From NCBI GenBank assembly GCA_963853835.1, contig OY970820.1, positions 80,472,909 through 80,536,908 on the forward strand: a stretch of DNA of 64,000 nt, given 5' to 3'. Shown here piece by piece: positions 31,387-42,029 of this stretch; within the stretch, counting starts at the first letter, position 1, and each line of letters begins with the position of its first letter. The notes beneath the pieces were generated by a model. The model did not search any database, had not been told where the DNA came from, and saw only the letters and a program-made list of their open reading frames with translations. Source of the DNA: Calendula officinalis (lineage: Eukaryota > Streptophyta > Magnoliopsida > Asterales > Asteraceae). The position numbers were made by a program, and so were the translations under genes.

Positions 31387-31721
31387 ACGTACAACCTTGT
31401 ACACGAAATATATATATACTTGTGTTTTATACCTTTAACAATTAATTAGACAATAATATTATCCAATCACTATATGATTTAATAGCTTGAAATCATATCA
31501 TGGATAATCTTTAATTAACACGTTGTATATTTACTCAACTAATAAATCTACAAATACTTGTATTAATTAGTTAGTTAAACTATTCTAGTAATAAGTTAAA
31601 CTTAACTTAATACTCAACTGATTCATAATGACTATTATAAATCATCCATCTTCGTAGTATCATTGCATATCTTGCTCGTATTACATGCACTCACCAGTGT
31701 GACCCTTAAGTGTTTCGTAGG
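31387..31721 (-). repeat. Truncated 5' LTR of Angela-like element 4
   Basis: Matches 25183-25501 of the 3' LTR (from CACGAAATATATATATAC to GTGTTTCGTAGG). Both ends are missing: the left joins leader sequence at 31386 and the right joins gypsy D LTR at 31722. Confidence 0.75.
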
Positions 31722-32731
31722 TTAGGGTTTCGGCTAGGGTTTTCGGTTTAGGGTTTTGACCGGTTTTTAGGTCAAAAACGAGGAAAACGAATTCCAAAAA
31801 TTATGAAATTTTAGGGTTTTGTGTGGTTTTTCATTGTGATTAACATATCAAAAATTCGGATAAAAAGGGTTTCGTTTACTATCAAAACAAGTAATAAATC
31901 AATACGAACAATACCGAAAACAAAAACGATTAAACACATGAATGCATGCATGGTGACCCATGCACCCATGGTTCGGTGATACCGAGACCACTTGGCCTTC
32001 GGCCATGGTCTCGGTTTTGTAAGCATAAAACCGAAATTAAGAGTAACAAGTAGGGATTTTCGGTATACCTTCGAGATACAAACGAAACGAGCAAGGGATT
32101 TGGGGTTGCTTGGGATCCAAACACAATGAGGCTCAGTTTGGGATGCTTGGCCGACGGTAGGGAGGAAAAATTAGGGTTGTGGGATTAGTGGTAGTATTTA
32201 TAGGCATGCTAGAGGTGTTTGAGTAGAACTAGGATTGGTTTGATTATAGATAAAGAGATAAGGATAACAACTAATGGTTCAAAAGAAGATCATGATGACC
32301 TTGGGTGAGCTTGGCCGAAATTAAAAGGGAGGAGGAAGTGGGTTTCAGCCACTTAGGTGGTCGGGACAACATCTCATGTGTTGGTTTTGGATTTAAATTT
32401 TTACGCGTCGCGTTTTATTAAATATTTAGTGTTTTATTGTATAAGTAATTGTTTTTAGAAATGAATTTGTGCAATGTCACCATGAAGTAAAATAAAATGT
32501 TGTGTTGACCAAAATAGTCAAACACTAATGTATGGTGAGAATGTTAATGTATTTATGTGCCAAAAATATAGAAATGAAATGAAATGAGGAAAGTTTCTAA
32601 AAATATAAACTTTCTAAAATTAGAAATAATACGAAATGAGAAAGTTTTTCTAAAAATAGAAACTTTCTAAATATAGAAAGTATGAAATGAAATTAAATGA
32701 TTTGACATACCCAAAATGTCGAGTTGTCACA
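31722..32731 (-). repeat. 5' LTR of gypsy D, outer portion with TATA box
   Basis: Ends at 32731 with GAGTTGTCACA, the same terminus as the solo LTR at 15758. A minus-strand CTATAAATA at 32195-32203 is the likely LTR promoter. Together with 22867-24439 it gives about 2.58 kb, close to the 2.71-kb solo LTR, which supports the join. It abuts the post-pol gene of Sirevirus B; the target copy would be atttg at 32732-32736. Confidence 0.7.
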
Positions 32732-32736
32732 ATTTG

Positions 32737-35700
32737 GACTTGTGAGACCTCAACTGATTCAAAGGAATCAACGATTTTAACAAAATCAGTTGAGGTTTGT
32801 GCTACCCTGAGACCTTCAGCAGGGGTGAGTGTTGATTGCGTTGTTGTCTCACATGCTGAAGCAATTACCTCGGGTGTTTCAGTAGGGACGAGTGTTGATG
32901 AAATTGGAGTCTCGTCTACTGAAACATCTTCTTCTTCTACTTGTACTCTAGCAGAGGTGAGTGGTGGAGAAATGGGAGTCTCACCTGCTGGAATATCTTC
33001 TTGAACATTGGCTCCAAAAGTAGAGGTGACTATAAGTTGTAAAATCAAGATGTTCACCTGGTTGTTCACCTGCTGATGTAGCTTGCTCTTTCTCCCCCTT
33101 AGAGAGTGCCTGAAGAATTAAGGAACTCTCTGGTGCAACAATAGGATGAACAGCGGCAGCACCCTCATTTAATTTCTGAAGAATGAGGTCAAGTGTGCCT
33201 TGGAGACCAGTGACTTGAGACGTCAACGAACTAACCTCAGTCTCTAATTTTTCCATCCTTGTGGACACAGCAGAAGCAGAATCGTCAATAGCCTTAGAGA
33301 GATGTCTATGACTATTGGTCAACAGAGACTCTTGCCTTGATTGTGCAAGACCAATACAATCAATAGCTGAGACACGAGGAGAGTCCTCAGAGTGCAAGGT
33401 GTTCAGCTGTCGTTCCACTTCTGCTTCAGTTGCCCGAGCTTCGGAGAGAAGCTTATCTTTTTCGACTCTGTCATATTCTCGAATGGAGTTCAGATCTCTA
33501 TGAATGTATTATTTGAGGGTGTTGAACTCACTTTTATTGCATCCAATCTGATCAGCAAGAAGAACCAGCTGAGGAGTCTGAGTGTGAACCTCAGTGTGCA
33601 GAGAAGCAATGCTGGAAGAGAGATTCTCAGCAGTATCATCAAACTTCTTTGGAAAAACCCTGCGAAGGGTGTTCATCTGCTGCCTCAGTATTGCCATCCC
33701 AGGTCGAATCTGGGATTTAACAACTCTAGACCTCAGAGCAACAGCGGATCCTATGGGAATGCTTTATCCAGTTTTGCTGGATTCAGCATGGGACACATGG
33801 ACTATTCGGGGAGAGGGGTCCGGTATGTCTCCAGCTGAGAGGGTGATCTCAACTGTGGAAGAAGGTGTTTCTGAGTTAGGAGGAAAAGCTCCTATGGGAT
33901 GCTCAGAAACTGTGGGGGTGAGATGGGTCCAGCTGAAACTTCTGGGTTTCTGTCAGAAGTGACGACATCAGCTGTCAAATCAATTTGAAGCCAAGATTCA
34001 TCTGCCTCTTCGTCTGGAGACGAATAATAGGGCAATATGGGTTCATCTGTAGAATCAAACATCATGGCAAGTAGTGTTTGAGTACCTTGGGCTTCAGTCT
34101 CACCAGTCGACTGATCTGGTATAGAGACATGCGGCTGATCTGATCTCGATCTCCAGCTGGTGTGAGCTGGTGCCGTTGTGGGAAACAGAAAGAACCGTTT
34201 CAAGAATGACTTGGTTTCTGGTCAATCTATCGTCAACTGATGACTCGGGTAGTGATGAAGAAGTTGGTGGTGGTGTATGTGCAGCTGACTCACGAGTGGC
34301 TTGGGATGAGCCAAAAACTTCACCAGCAGTCTGTCGATAAACTGAGGTTGCTTGTGGAGTTTGTTCCCTTGTTACAACAACTGACAATGAATCGGTCGAG
34401 GAGCTACGCAGAAAGGTGGAGCCGACACTAACTCCTGAAGAACGAAATTGCCGTTTTGAAGGCTACTGACTTGTTGAGAAATCAACAGGTAGAGGAGAAG
34501 AAGGATGAGAAAGAGAAAAGTGATCAGCTGGGAGTGTTTGAGTAGAAACTCTGATGATAAATGGAGTTTCTGGAAAAACACTGCCAAATTGAAAATGAGA
34601 AGGATTAACCTCAGATGCTAGCACAACTTCTGATCGTAATCCTCCCAATTTAGGACTCGAGTGAGTACTTAGAGGATCCTGGCTGAATCGTGATGATGAT
34701 GCTGTCTCTAGATCAGCATCATCAAGTGCCACATCACTAACAGTCGTGGTCTCTCCTTCTCCAGTGGGTGGAGAAGAAGAATGGACATGAAGACCGGGTG
34801 ATGGGGGCAGAGAGGAGGTAGAGGGCGTGGAAGAGAGACGAGTTGTTCTCTTAACTCGTTTCTTCCCTACTAGAGGAACAATATCCTCAGCCTCTTCTTT
34901 TTCATTAGCAGCTATCGGGCGTATAGCTGCTGAAGAATCCTCCATATGAGAAAAGGACATACCTTCTTGTAAGGCAGATTCCTCTGTTGTGGTGCCCTTC
35001 TGCTGATCCCTTATGGATCTAATATGATCTTTAATGATCTTCAGCATGTATGAGGCGAGGGGATTACCTTTTACATCTTCCTTCTTAGAGGAGAAGATGA
35101 TATCAGATAGAGGACGAACATGAAACCAATCCTCCCTCGAGGTCATCGTAATCAATCTCCAATTCATGATACATCACATGAGCGATGCAAAGAGTGAAGA
35201 ATCTTATATAGGGAATGTGCGTTCCCTTTGCTTTGAGCTTCATTTTGACCTCCTCGAAAACCAATTTTCCATAATCAATCCGCTAACCGGTGATTAGGGC
35301 TTCAGCGAAGATCTGAAGCTTGGAGTTGCACTGGTTTTGAGACCCATTGTTACCCCCGATGCACTAAATGATGTGCGTGAAGAAGTAAGCTCATGGTCTC
35401 GACAGCTGAGACTTCTTAAAGATGGGAACCCTGTCATCTTCCTTTTCTAATCGATATCCGGTAATATTGATCAGACTTGCCTTTGCCTCATCAGAAGATT
35501 TCATCTCCTGAGGGAGTTCATCAGGGAGCAGATAATCAAACCCGCAAGCCGTACGGAAATCATCAACCGATATAGTGATTTGATGATCTCCGACTTTTGC
35601 AACAATGTTGTCTCCGGAGATAGAGGCGGAGAACCGGAAATCACGTAATAGTTCGTAAAAACTCTTGGTGAAATGAGTGAATGCACCACTGACAAGACAG

Positions 35701-35843
35701 TGATGCAGAAATTTTCCGACCGGACGGTAAGTTTGTCTGAGGTTTTCCGGTGGAGAGGTGTTAGCAACTAAGTTCGAGTTTTAAGAGAACTCGATTGCGG
35801 CTTTGGTGAGAGGAGTTTTTTAGGATTTCTTGGAGGTTGACAT
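32737..35843 (-). pseudogene. Sirevirus B post-pol ('env-like') gene, decayed
   Basis: ATG at 35843, 69 bases after a TATA box. One frame can be followed for over 600 bases with several in-frame stops. It retains VGDHQITISVDDFRTACGF, then a block equivalent to A's core: YFFTHII-CIGG, then RIDYGKLVFEEVKMKLKAKG and IPYIRFFTLCIAHVM. From 35167 comes PLASYMLKIIKDHIRSIRDQ, a basic cluster GKKRVKRTTR and a Ser/Pro-rich acidic region. From 33697 to 33000 it is strongly heptad-like (ERQLNTLHSEDS, then RMEKLETEVSSLTSQVTGLQ), a long coiled coil. No signal peptide or membrane segment is seen. The C-terminal domain of A is missing because gypsy D interrupts at 32731. Confidence 0.7.
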
Positions 35844-36319
35844 TGTTGGGAGTAGAGAGAAAGTAAGAGGAAGTTTGAAGGTGGTGAGGAAGAAGGTGAG
35901 GAGTTGTGGGGTATTTATAGGGATGGAGAGGACATTTTGGGTAAAAAACTTTGAATCCCGACCGGTTTTTGAAAAATGGATAATTAAAATCAAACTATAG
36001 AAATGTTGGTTATTGTGAAAAAATCGGTATGATGTGACTGGGAGGGATAGTGGAGTCGTTTCGGTGTCAAAGATGTCTTGTCCCTCATAAATGCCAAATA
36101 TTTCCACTCGAGTGTAAATATTTACTTTACGAAACATGTGGATAGGGATAAAAGATTCCTATTTCTTGAAAACCAAACGTTTTAACTTATAAAACTTGAC
36201 AAGTATCATTTTGAGATGTATTATTCAGCTGATTGATAATTTGAAAGGTTTTTAGTCAGCTGAATGTACTAAATGACAAGGTGAACTTATCAGCTGCTGA
36301 TAGTTCTTCAGCAGATGAT
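35844..36319 (-). promoter_or_regulatory. Spacer with TATA box upstream of the Sirevirus B post-pol gene
   Basis: 476 non-coding bases between the pol stop (36320) and the ATG (35843). The minus strand has CTATAAATA at 35920-35912 followed by a CT-rich leader. Length and TATA word match the Sirevirus A spacer (6258-6718). CAGCTGA words occur near 36229-36300. Confidence 0.6.
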
Positions 36320-37898
36320 TCAAGCATTCAACATTCCCAGCTCAGTGATAAGAAAATTGAAGCGTTTTTCATCTAAAGACTTAGTAAATAAATCAGCCAG
36401 CTGAAGGTCTGTTGAAATATAATATAGTTCAACGTCACCTTGTTCAATGTGATCTCTAATGAAATGGTACCTTATATCAATGTGTTTGGTTCTATAATGA
36501 AGAACTGGATTGTTGCTGATTGTGATAGCACTTGTGTTATCACATTAGATAGGCACTTTGCAGAAGTTCATATCAAAGTCAATCAGCTGATTCTTCATCA
36601 AAAGAACTTGAGCACAACAGCTTCCAGCAGCATCGTATTCTGCTTCAGCTGTAGATGTAGAAACAATATTTTGTTTCTTGTTTGTCCAGCTGACAAACTT
36701 CCCACCTAGCAACTGACAACCTCCAATAGTGCTCTTTCTATCCACCTTGCACCCTGCAAAGTCTGAATCTGAATAGCCAATTAGATCAAACCCTGAGTCT
36801 TTGGCATACCAAAGACCTAGGCTTGGAGTACCCTTAAGGTACCTCAAAATTCTCTTAGCAGCTATTAGATGGGATTCTCTAGGATCTGCTTGATACCTAG
36901 CACACATGCAAGTAGCAAACATAATGTCTTGTCTGCTGGCAGTAAGATAGAGCAAAGACCCAATGATTCCTCTGTAGAACGTGACATCAACTGATTTCCC
37001 AGTTGTATCAGCATCTAGGTTATTCGGAGGAGCCATTGGAGTCTTCATAGATGATGATGAATTCATATCTAATTTCTTTAAAAGATCTTTGATATATTTT
37101 TCTTGGTTTATAAAAATTCCATTTTTAGATTGCTTAACTTGTAAGCCAAGAAAATATGTCAGTTCTCCCATCATACTCATCTCATACTTTCTAGACATAC
37201 GTTTTGAAAATCTTCTACAAAGTTTTTAATCAGTAGCACCAAAAATTATGCATCCACATAAATTTGACCAAGAATGATATCACCTTTGATTTTGCGAACG
37301 AATAAGGTTTTATCAATCTTTCCCCTGGTGAAATCATTTGCTAGAAGGAAAGTGTGTCATACCATGCACGAGGAGCTTGTTTCAACCCATACAGCGCCTT
37401 ATCCAATTTAAACACATAGTCTAAATATTTAGGATTTTCGAAACCGGGTGGTTGCTTAACATATACTTCCTCTTGCAGCTTTCCGTTTAAGAACGCACTT
37501 TTCACATCCATCTGAAAATTTATGAAGTTTTTGTACGCAGCATAGGCTAGAAATATTCTTATAGCCTCAAGCCTTGCTACTGGAGCAAATGTTTCATCGT
37601 AATCGATTCCTTCCTCCTGTCTATATCCTTGTGCAACAAGTCTAGCCTTATTGCGGAAAACTACACCATCTTCGTCCATTATATTCCTAAAAACCCACTT
37701 AGTACCAATTATAGTCTTTCCAGCTGGTGGGGGCACCAACTGCCATACTTTGTTGACCTCAAATTGGTTGAGTTCTTCCTGCATCGCTTGAATCCAGCTG
37801 GAGCTTTCCAAAGCAGTTTTAATATTTTTCGGTTCTTCAGCTGCTAAGAAACATGACCATAAGCATAGATTGCATGATGCCTTACTCCTAGTGACCAC
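36320..37898 (-). pseudogene. Pol of Sirevirus B: reverse transcriptase and RNase H
   Basis: 37898-37341 encodes the RVT_2 front half (WQLVPPPAGKTIIGTKWVF, NKARLVAQGYRQEEGIDYDE, MDVKSAFLNGKLQEE, LYGLKQAPRAWYDTL), then the frame shifts. The catalytic region near 37248-37262 reads YVD followed by a changed codon and a stop, so the second active-site aspartate is gone. 37198-36545 resumes with SMMGELTYFLGLQV and YSDSDFAGC, then STSTAEAEYDAAGS. A stop at 36545 falls just before CDNTSAI, and the final block LADLFTKSLDEKRF ends at TGA 36322-36320. Not functional. Confidence 0.88.
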
Positions 37899-38828
37899 CC
37901 CTTGTTGTGGATCTCCAATGACTAATTGAATTGGATGTTCGGAGGTCCACTTAGACTGAGGAGCAGCTGTAGAAGAGGAAGATTCGGCAGAGTTTGATCC
38001 TTGTTGAGCGACTGAATGCTCAGCAGGATTATGTACTTCATTCTAAACTAATATTCTTGAAGTATGAAGAGGTGGCCTAGAGTTGGTTCTAGCCTTTGAT
38101 GATGCTCTAGCTGTAGGAATTTCTTGTTAGACAGCTGCAATATCTACAAGATATGTAGGAGCATCATGAAATGTATCATCTGAATCATTAATTGGAACAT
38201 CAAATAGATTCAAGGCATCAGAGAATGCTTCAGCTGTATCATGAGTTGGTGGTATAGTTGTTCTCTGAGATGATTCAGGCGTTTCCGCAGAGGTAGGATT
38301 TAAGGCCTTCGAGTGTTCTTCAAAAGGAACATGTATAGATTCTTCTAGTGTTTGTCTTCTTTTGTTGAAAACTCTGTATGCCTTAGACACAGTGGAATAT
38401 CCCAAGAAAATAGCTTCATCGGCTTTAGAATCAAATTCACTCAGCTGATCACGTGTGTTTAATACAAAACACACACATCCAAACACATGAAAGAAACCAA
38501 TGTAAGGTTTCCGTTGACGGAGAATCTCATAAGAAGTTTTCTTGTGTCTCTTCACATAGAGAGATCTGTTTTGAGTAAAACAAGTTGTATTGACAGCTTC
38601 TGCCCAGAATTGTTTTGGCATGTTTGACTCAGCAAGCATTGTTCTTGCAGCTTCTATAAGGGTTCTATTTCTTCTTTCAGCAACACCATTCTGTTGAGGT
38701 GTTCTAGCAGCTGAAAAGTTTTGTGAGATCCCAACTTCTGAACAGAAGTCTTCCAATGTACTATTTTTGAATTCAGTACCATTTTCTGATCTCAGCATCT
38801 TAACTCTTGACCCATTTAGAAGTTCCAT
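37899..38828 (-). pseudogene. Pol of Sirevirus B: integrase
   Basis: Open from 38828 to 38127. It has LRSENGTEFKNSTLEDF, where the second catalytic aspartate of the DDE triad (RSDxG in the family) is replaced by glutamate, then the catalytic glutamate in QQNGVAERRNRTLIEAAR, and the C-terminal module FFHVFGCVCFVLN and IFLGYSTVSKAYRVFNKRR. A stop and frame loss follow before reverse transcriptase. The first aspartate (HMDL) is in the preceding segment. Confidence 0.85.
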
Positions 38829-39592
38829 CTTTTTGATGAACTTGACAATTTCATCAGCTGCCTCACTTTTGTGGCGAAGAAATATAACCTAAGTGTACTG
38901 TGAGTATTCATCAACGATAACAAGTGTATACTTCTTTCCACCTAGACTTTCAGTACTCATAGGACCAAGAGATCCATATGGAGCAAATGCAGACAACTGT
39001 CGATGGAGAAACATTGATTTGATTTGAAAGAGCTTTTATGTTGTTTACCTTGTTCACAAGATGAACAAAGCTTATCCTTTTCATACTTGATTTGTGGTAG
39101 GCCACTCACCAGCTGACCTCGAGCCAGCTTCAATATGTTTTTGAAATTTAAGTGAGACAAACTTTTGTGCCACAACCAATTGAGATCTTCAGTGGAATGA
39201 GAAAGGGGACAAACTTCTTGATTATAGGGATTCATGTCAAGTGTATAAACGTTGTTATTTCTTGGTGCAATTAATACAACTTTTCCAGTTTTATCGGTCA
39301 CCGTTCCTCTGTATTCATTAAAGTTCACTGAGAACTTTGCATCACATAGTTGGCTAATGCTAATTAAATTATGTTTCAGTCCATTCACATAACCAACTCT
39401 TGTGAATTTTATAGGTCCATTTGAGATGTATCCATAACCTTCAGTTGAGCCTCTATCATTATCACCAAAAAATACTGGAGGATTAGTACTAACTACGAAT
39501 TCTTCTAGCAGGGATTTGTTTACAGTCATATGCCTTGAGAAACCACTATCTAGGTACCAGATATGTTTTCTTTGATCACCTCGCACAAAAAT
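38829..39592 (-). pseudogene. Pol of Sirevirus B: protease and pre-integrase
   Basis: From 39586: WYLDSGFSRHMTV with catalytic D-S-G, GLKHNLISISQLCDA, then the HHCC finger (LNWLWHKSLSHLNFKNI, CSSCEQGKQHKSSF) and HMDL of integrase. The frame is lost at about 38957, just after HMDL. Pol lies in the +1 frame relative to gag here, unlike the -1 relation in Sirevirus A. Confidence 0.85.
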
Positions 39593-39599
39593 AAAAAAG

Positions 39600-42015
39600 T
39601 TAGTTCTTTTTGGGAACCCATATTTCTGTGGGTCCTTGTGATTTCCTGCTGGAACTCACAGGGGCTGGTTTTTTAATAGACTCACAAGCTGAAGTTGGAG
39701 AAGATCTTAAGCTTGTGCTGTCACACTCACTTGCCATATGCCTACGTCCTCCATACTTATAACATTTTCTATTCTTTGGTTGTGGAGTTGTGGGCAAGAC
39801 AGAGAGATTTGGAACGGGGCCCAAAATCCCTTTCATTTTCCGATTATCAGAGATAGTCAGAGTTTGAACGAGTGAAGTCAGCTTACTGACCTTTCCTTTC
39901 AGTTGTTTGACAGAAACAACTGAAGAAGGACTTTGAGTGTTTTTTGAAACACTCTTACCTTTGTTCTTTGCAGCTCGAGTATGAACTCCAACTGGCTCAC
40001 CCTTGAAGGGTGTAAGAACAGTTTTCTTTGTTGTTGTCTTGCTAGTCTTCTTTAGAGGTCTGGCAGAAGAGATAACAGGTGGTGAACCCAAGACAGACTT
40101 ACTAGGTTCAACAATTACTACAGTTGGTGTCCTAACAACTATGGCAGAAGAATCAGTAGGTGATTCTTCACCAGTAGTTTCAGAAGGTTCTTCTGTGGAC
40201 ATCTCAGTAGCATAGGTTTTGGTAGACTTAACAAAGCAACCAAACACCAACTCTTTAACTGGCACAGATGCATCAGCTGATGCGTAGTACGGATCATCCA
40301 TACTGCTATCAGGTACAACAGCTGCAACAAGGAAATCTCCTACTAATACAGCTTTTACTTGACTAGAGATCTGTGAGTTAACACATTCACTCACACGTTT
40401 GGATGAACGAGACCATGATTCAAAAATCTTTTTAATGGCTTCAAGTTCTTTAACCTTTTCATTAAGATCATGTTGAAGAACTGGATTTATAAATTTTGTT
40501 TTAGAAAGTTCTTTTAAAGTTTTGTGATTGATTAATCTTTCTTTTAAGAAAGCATTTTATCATAAAATAGCATTATGTTTATCCAAACATTCACCTTTCA
40601 GCTGATCAATGAAATGCAAGTCAGAGTTAATGGAATCAACAATTTCTTTGGCTTCTGTAGCCTCGGCACAGATTAGAGATGTTACCTTTTTGTAAACTAT
40701 GTTGACCATTGATATGAACTAGCATCATCAGCGGTAATGCTTTCATCAGCACGAGCTATCAAACACATAGTGGCCATTGGTTCATCATCATCAGTGGAGC
40801 TGTCGTTAGTGTCAGCCCAATCGTGAGTTTCAGCTACTTGGCCCTTGTCAGCAACTTTTCCTTCAAGTGCCTTCTTCTCTTCAAGAATATTTTTGGTGAA
40901 GGCTTGTAGCTTTATTTATTTTTCTTCAATGGACTCACCTGCTGAAGATGATGAACTCGCTTTCTTTTGCTTGCAGTCGTTAGCATAGTGTCCCTTTTTG
41001 TTGCATTTGTAGCAAGTTATCTCAGAGATATCAGGTGTACTTCCAGAGGGTTTGGAAGGTGTAGCTGATGAGATAGGTCTGCTACCTGAGCCTCTAGCTG
41101 AAGAGACAGATTTGCCTTTGAAGAATTTTCGATTTTTAACGAGTAGAGCAAGCTCAGTTATAAGTGCTTCATTGTCTTCATCTTCATCAATCTCTTCGAT
41201 ACTGACTCCAGGCATGTTGAACAGATCAACAGCTGAAGTTGCATCGACTTCATCATCTGAGGGAGGATATTCAATCTTGCTTGGTTTGTTTATAGAAACA
41301 AGAGCAGCTGAAGATCCTGAACAACTCTCCTTTGAGTCCTTTGGAGGTTGAAATTTATTGAGTTCAGTTCTCTCATGGCTGAGAAACATACCATAGAGAG
41401 AAGAAAGAGTATAATATTTTAAAGTAGCTGATGTACACATGCAAGTTATAATGGTAGCCCATTTAGAAGGAAGAGCTTCCATGAACTTACACATTTTGGA
41501 CATATCATCCTTTTCAACCCCATGAGACTTCAGCTCGTTTAACAAAATGTTATAGCGATTGAACGTTTTAGCTATAGTCTCAGTAGGCTTAGCTTTAAAA
41601 AGCTCGTAGTCATGGATGAGCATGTTTTTGTTATGTTCACGCACAACAGATGTGCCTTCATAAACTTCAGCCAGCCTCTCCCACATTCCTTTAACTGAGT
41701 CACAAAATTGAATATTGTGATACAGTTCATCACCAACTGCTTGAAAAAGCATATCTCTTCCTTTATTTTCAAGATGGACAAGACGTCTATTTGCATATAA
41801 CCATTGTGCTTCTGGTTTCACCACATAGTGTTCTGCTACATCAGCGGTACCGGGAATAAAGGTTTGAGGGATATATCTTTCTATCGTTATATTATCTTGA
41901 AGTCTTGGGTGATAGGTAACCATGTGAGACAACATGCGTGTCTTCCACATAGGGTAGTTGGTTTGAGTGACTTTGGGAGGTTTTTTCCAGATGACGGAAA
42001 ACAACTTTGACACTC
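39600..42015 (-). pseudogene. Gag of Sirevirus B
   Basis: The frame entering from the LTR stays open to 40916; the first Met inside the element is at 41950, in NYPMWKTRMLSHMVTYHPRL. The capsid region includes AQWLYANRRLVHLENKGRDM, ETIAKTFNRYNILLNELKSH and MEALPSKWATII. A zinc knuckle, CYKCNKKGHYANDC, lies at about 41013-40972. A stop at 40916 and others to 40395 interrupt a coiled-coil region; from 40394 a Ser/Thr/Lys-rich part is open to 39600. The second knuckle is damaged (CYKYGGRRHMASEC, a Cys changed to Tyr). It ends WVPKKN-stop, identical to Sirevirus A. Confidence 0.82.
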
Positions 42016-42027
42016 GCTCTGATACCA
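42016..42027 (-). other. Primer-binding site of Sirevirus B
   Basis: Minus strand TGGTATCAGAGC, two bases inside the LTR end (GGATCCAACA). Confidence 0.88.
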
Positions 42028-42029
42028 GT

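Larger units (their letters stand above)
24440..31721 (-). mobile_element. Angela-like copia element 4, gag-only, with nested solo LTR
   Basis: Minus order: truncated 5' LTR (31721-31387), leader, decayed gag (31159-30115), spacer (30114-29511 and 27315-25563), polypurine tract (25562-25551), 3' LTR (25550-24440). No pol. A solo gypsy LTR sits in the spacer (27316-29510). It lies inside the LTR of gypsy D. The left target copy would be gatcc at 24435-24439; the right one was lost with the LTR end. Confidence 0.82.
12580..32731 (-). mobile_element. Tekay-like Ty3/gypsy element D (fragmented by nested insertions)
   Basis: Minus-strand chromovirus reconstructed by position only: 5' LTR 32731-31722 plus 24439-22867, primer-binding site 22864-22853, a small upstream ORF 22586-22233, gag 21826-20558, protease 16221-15764, reverse transcriptase 13041-12580. 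The intervals between are other elements. Each coding break coincides with an insertion bearing target-site duplications (ggtat, attta), which supports a single original element. It appears to have inserted into the post-pol gene of Sirevirus B. The rest of pol and the 3' LTR would lie left of the window. Confidence 0.75.
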
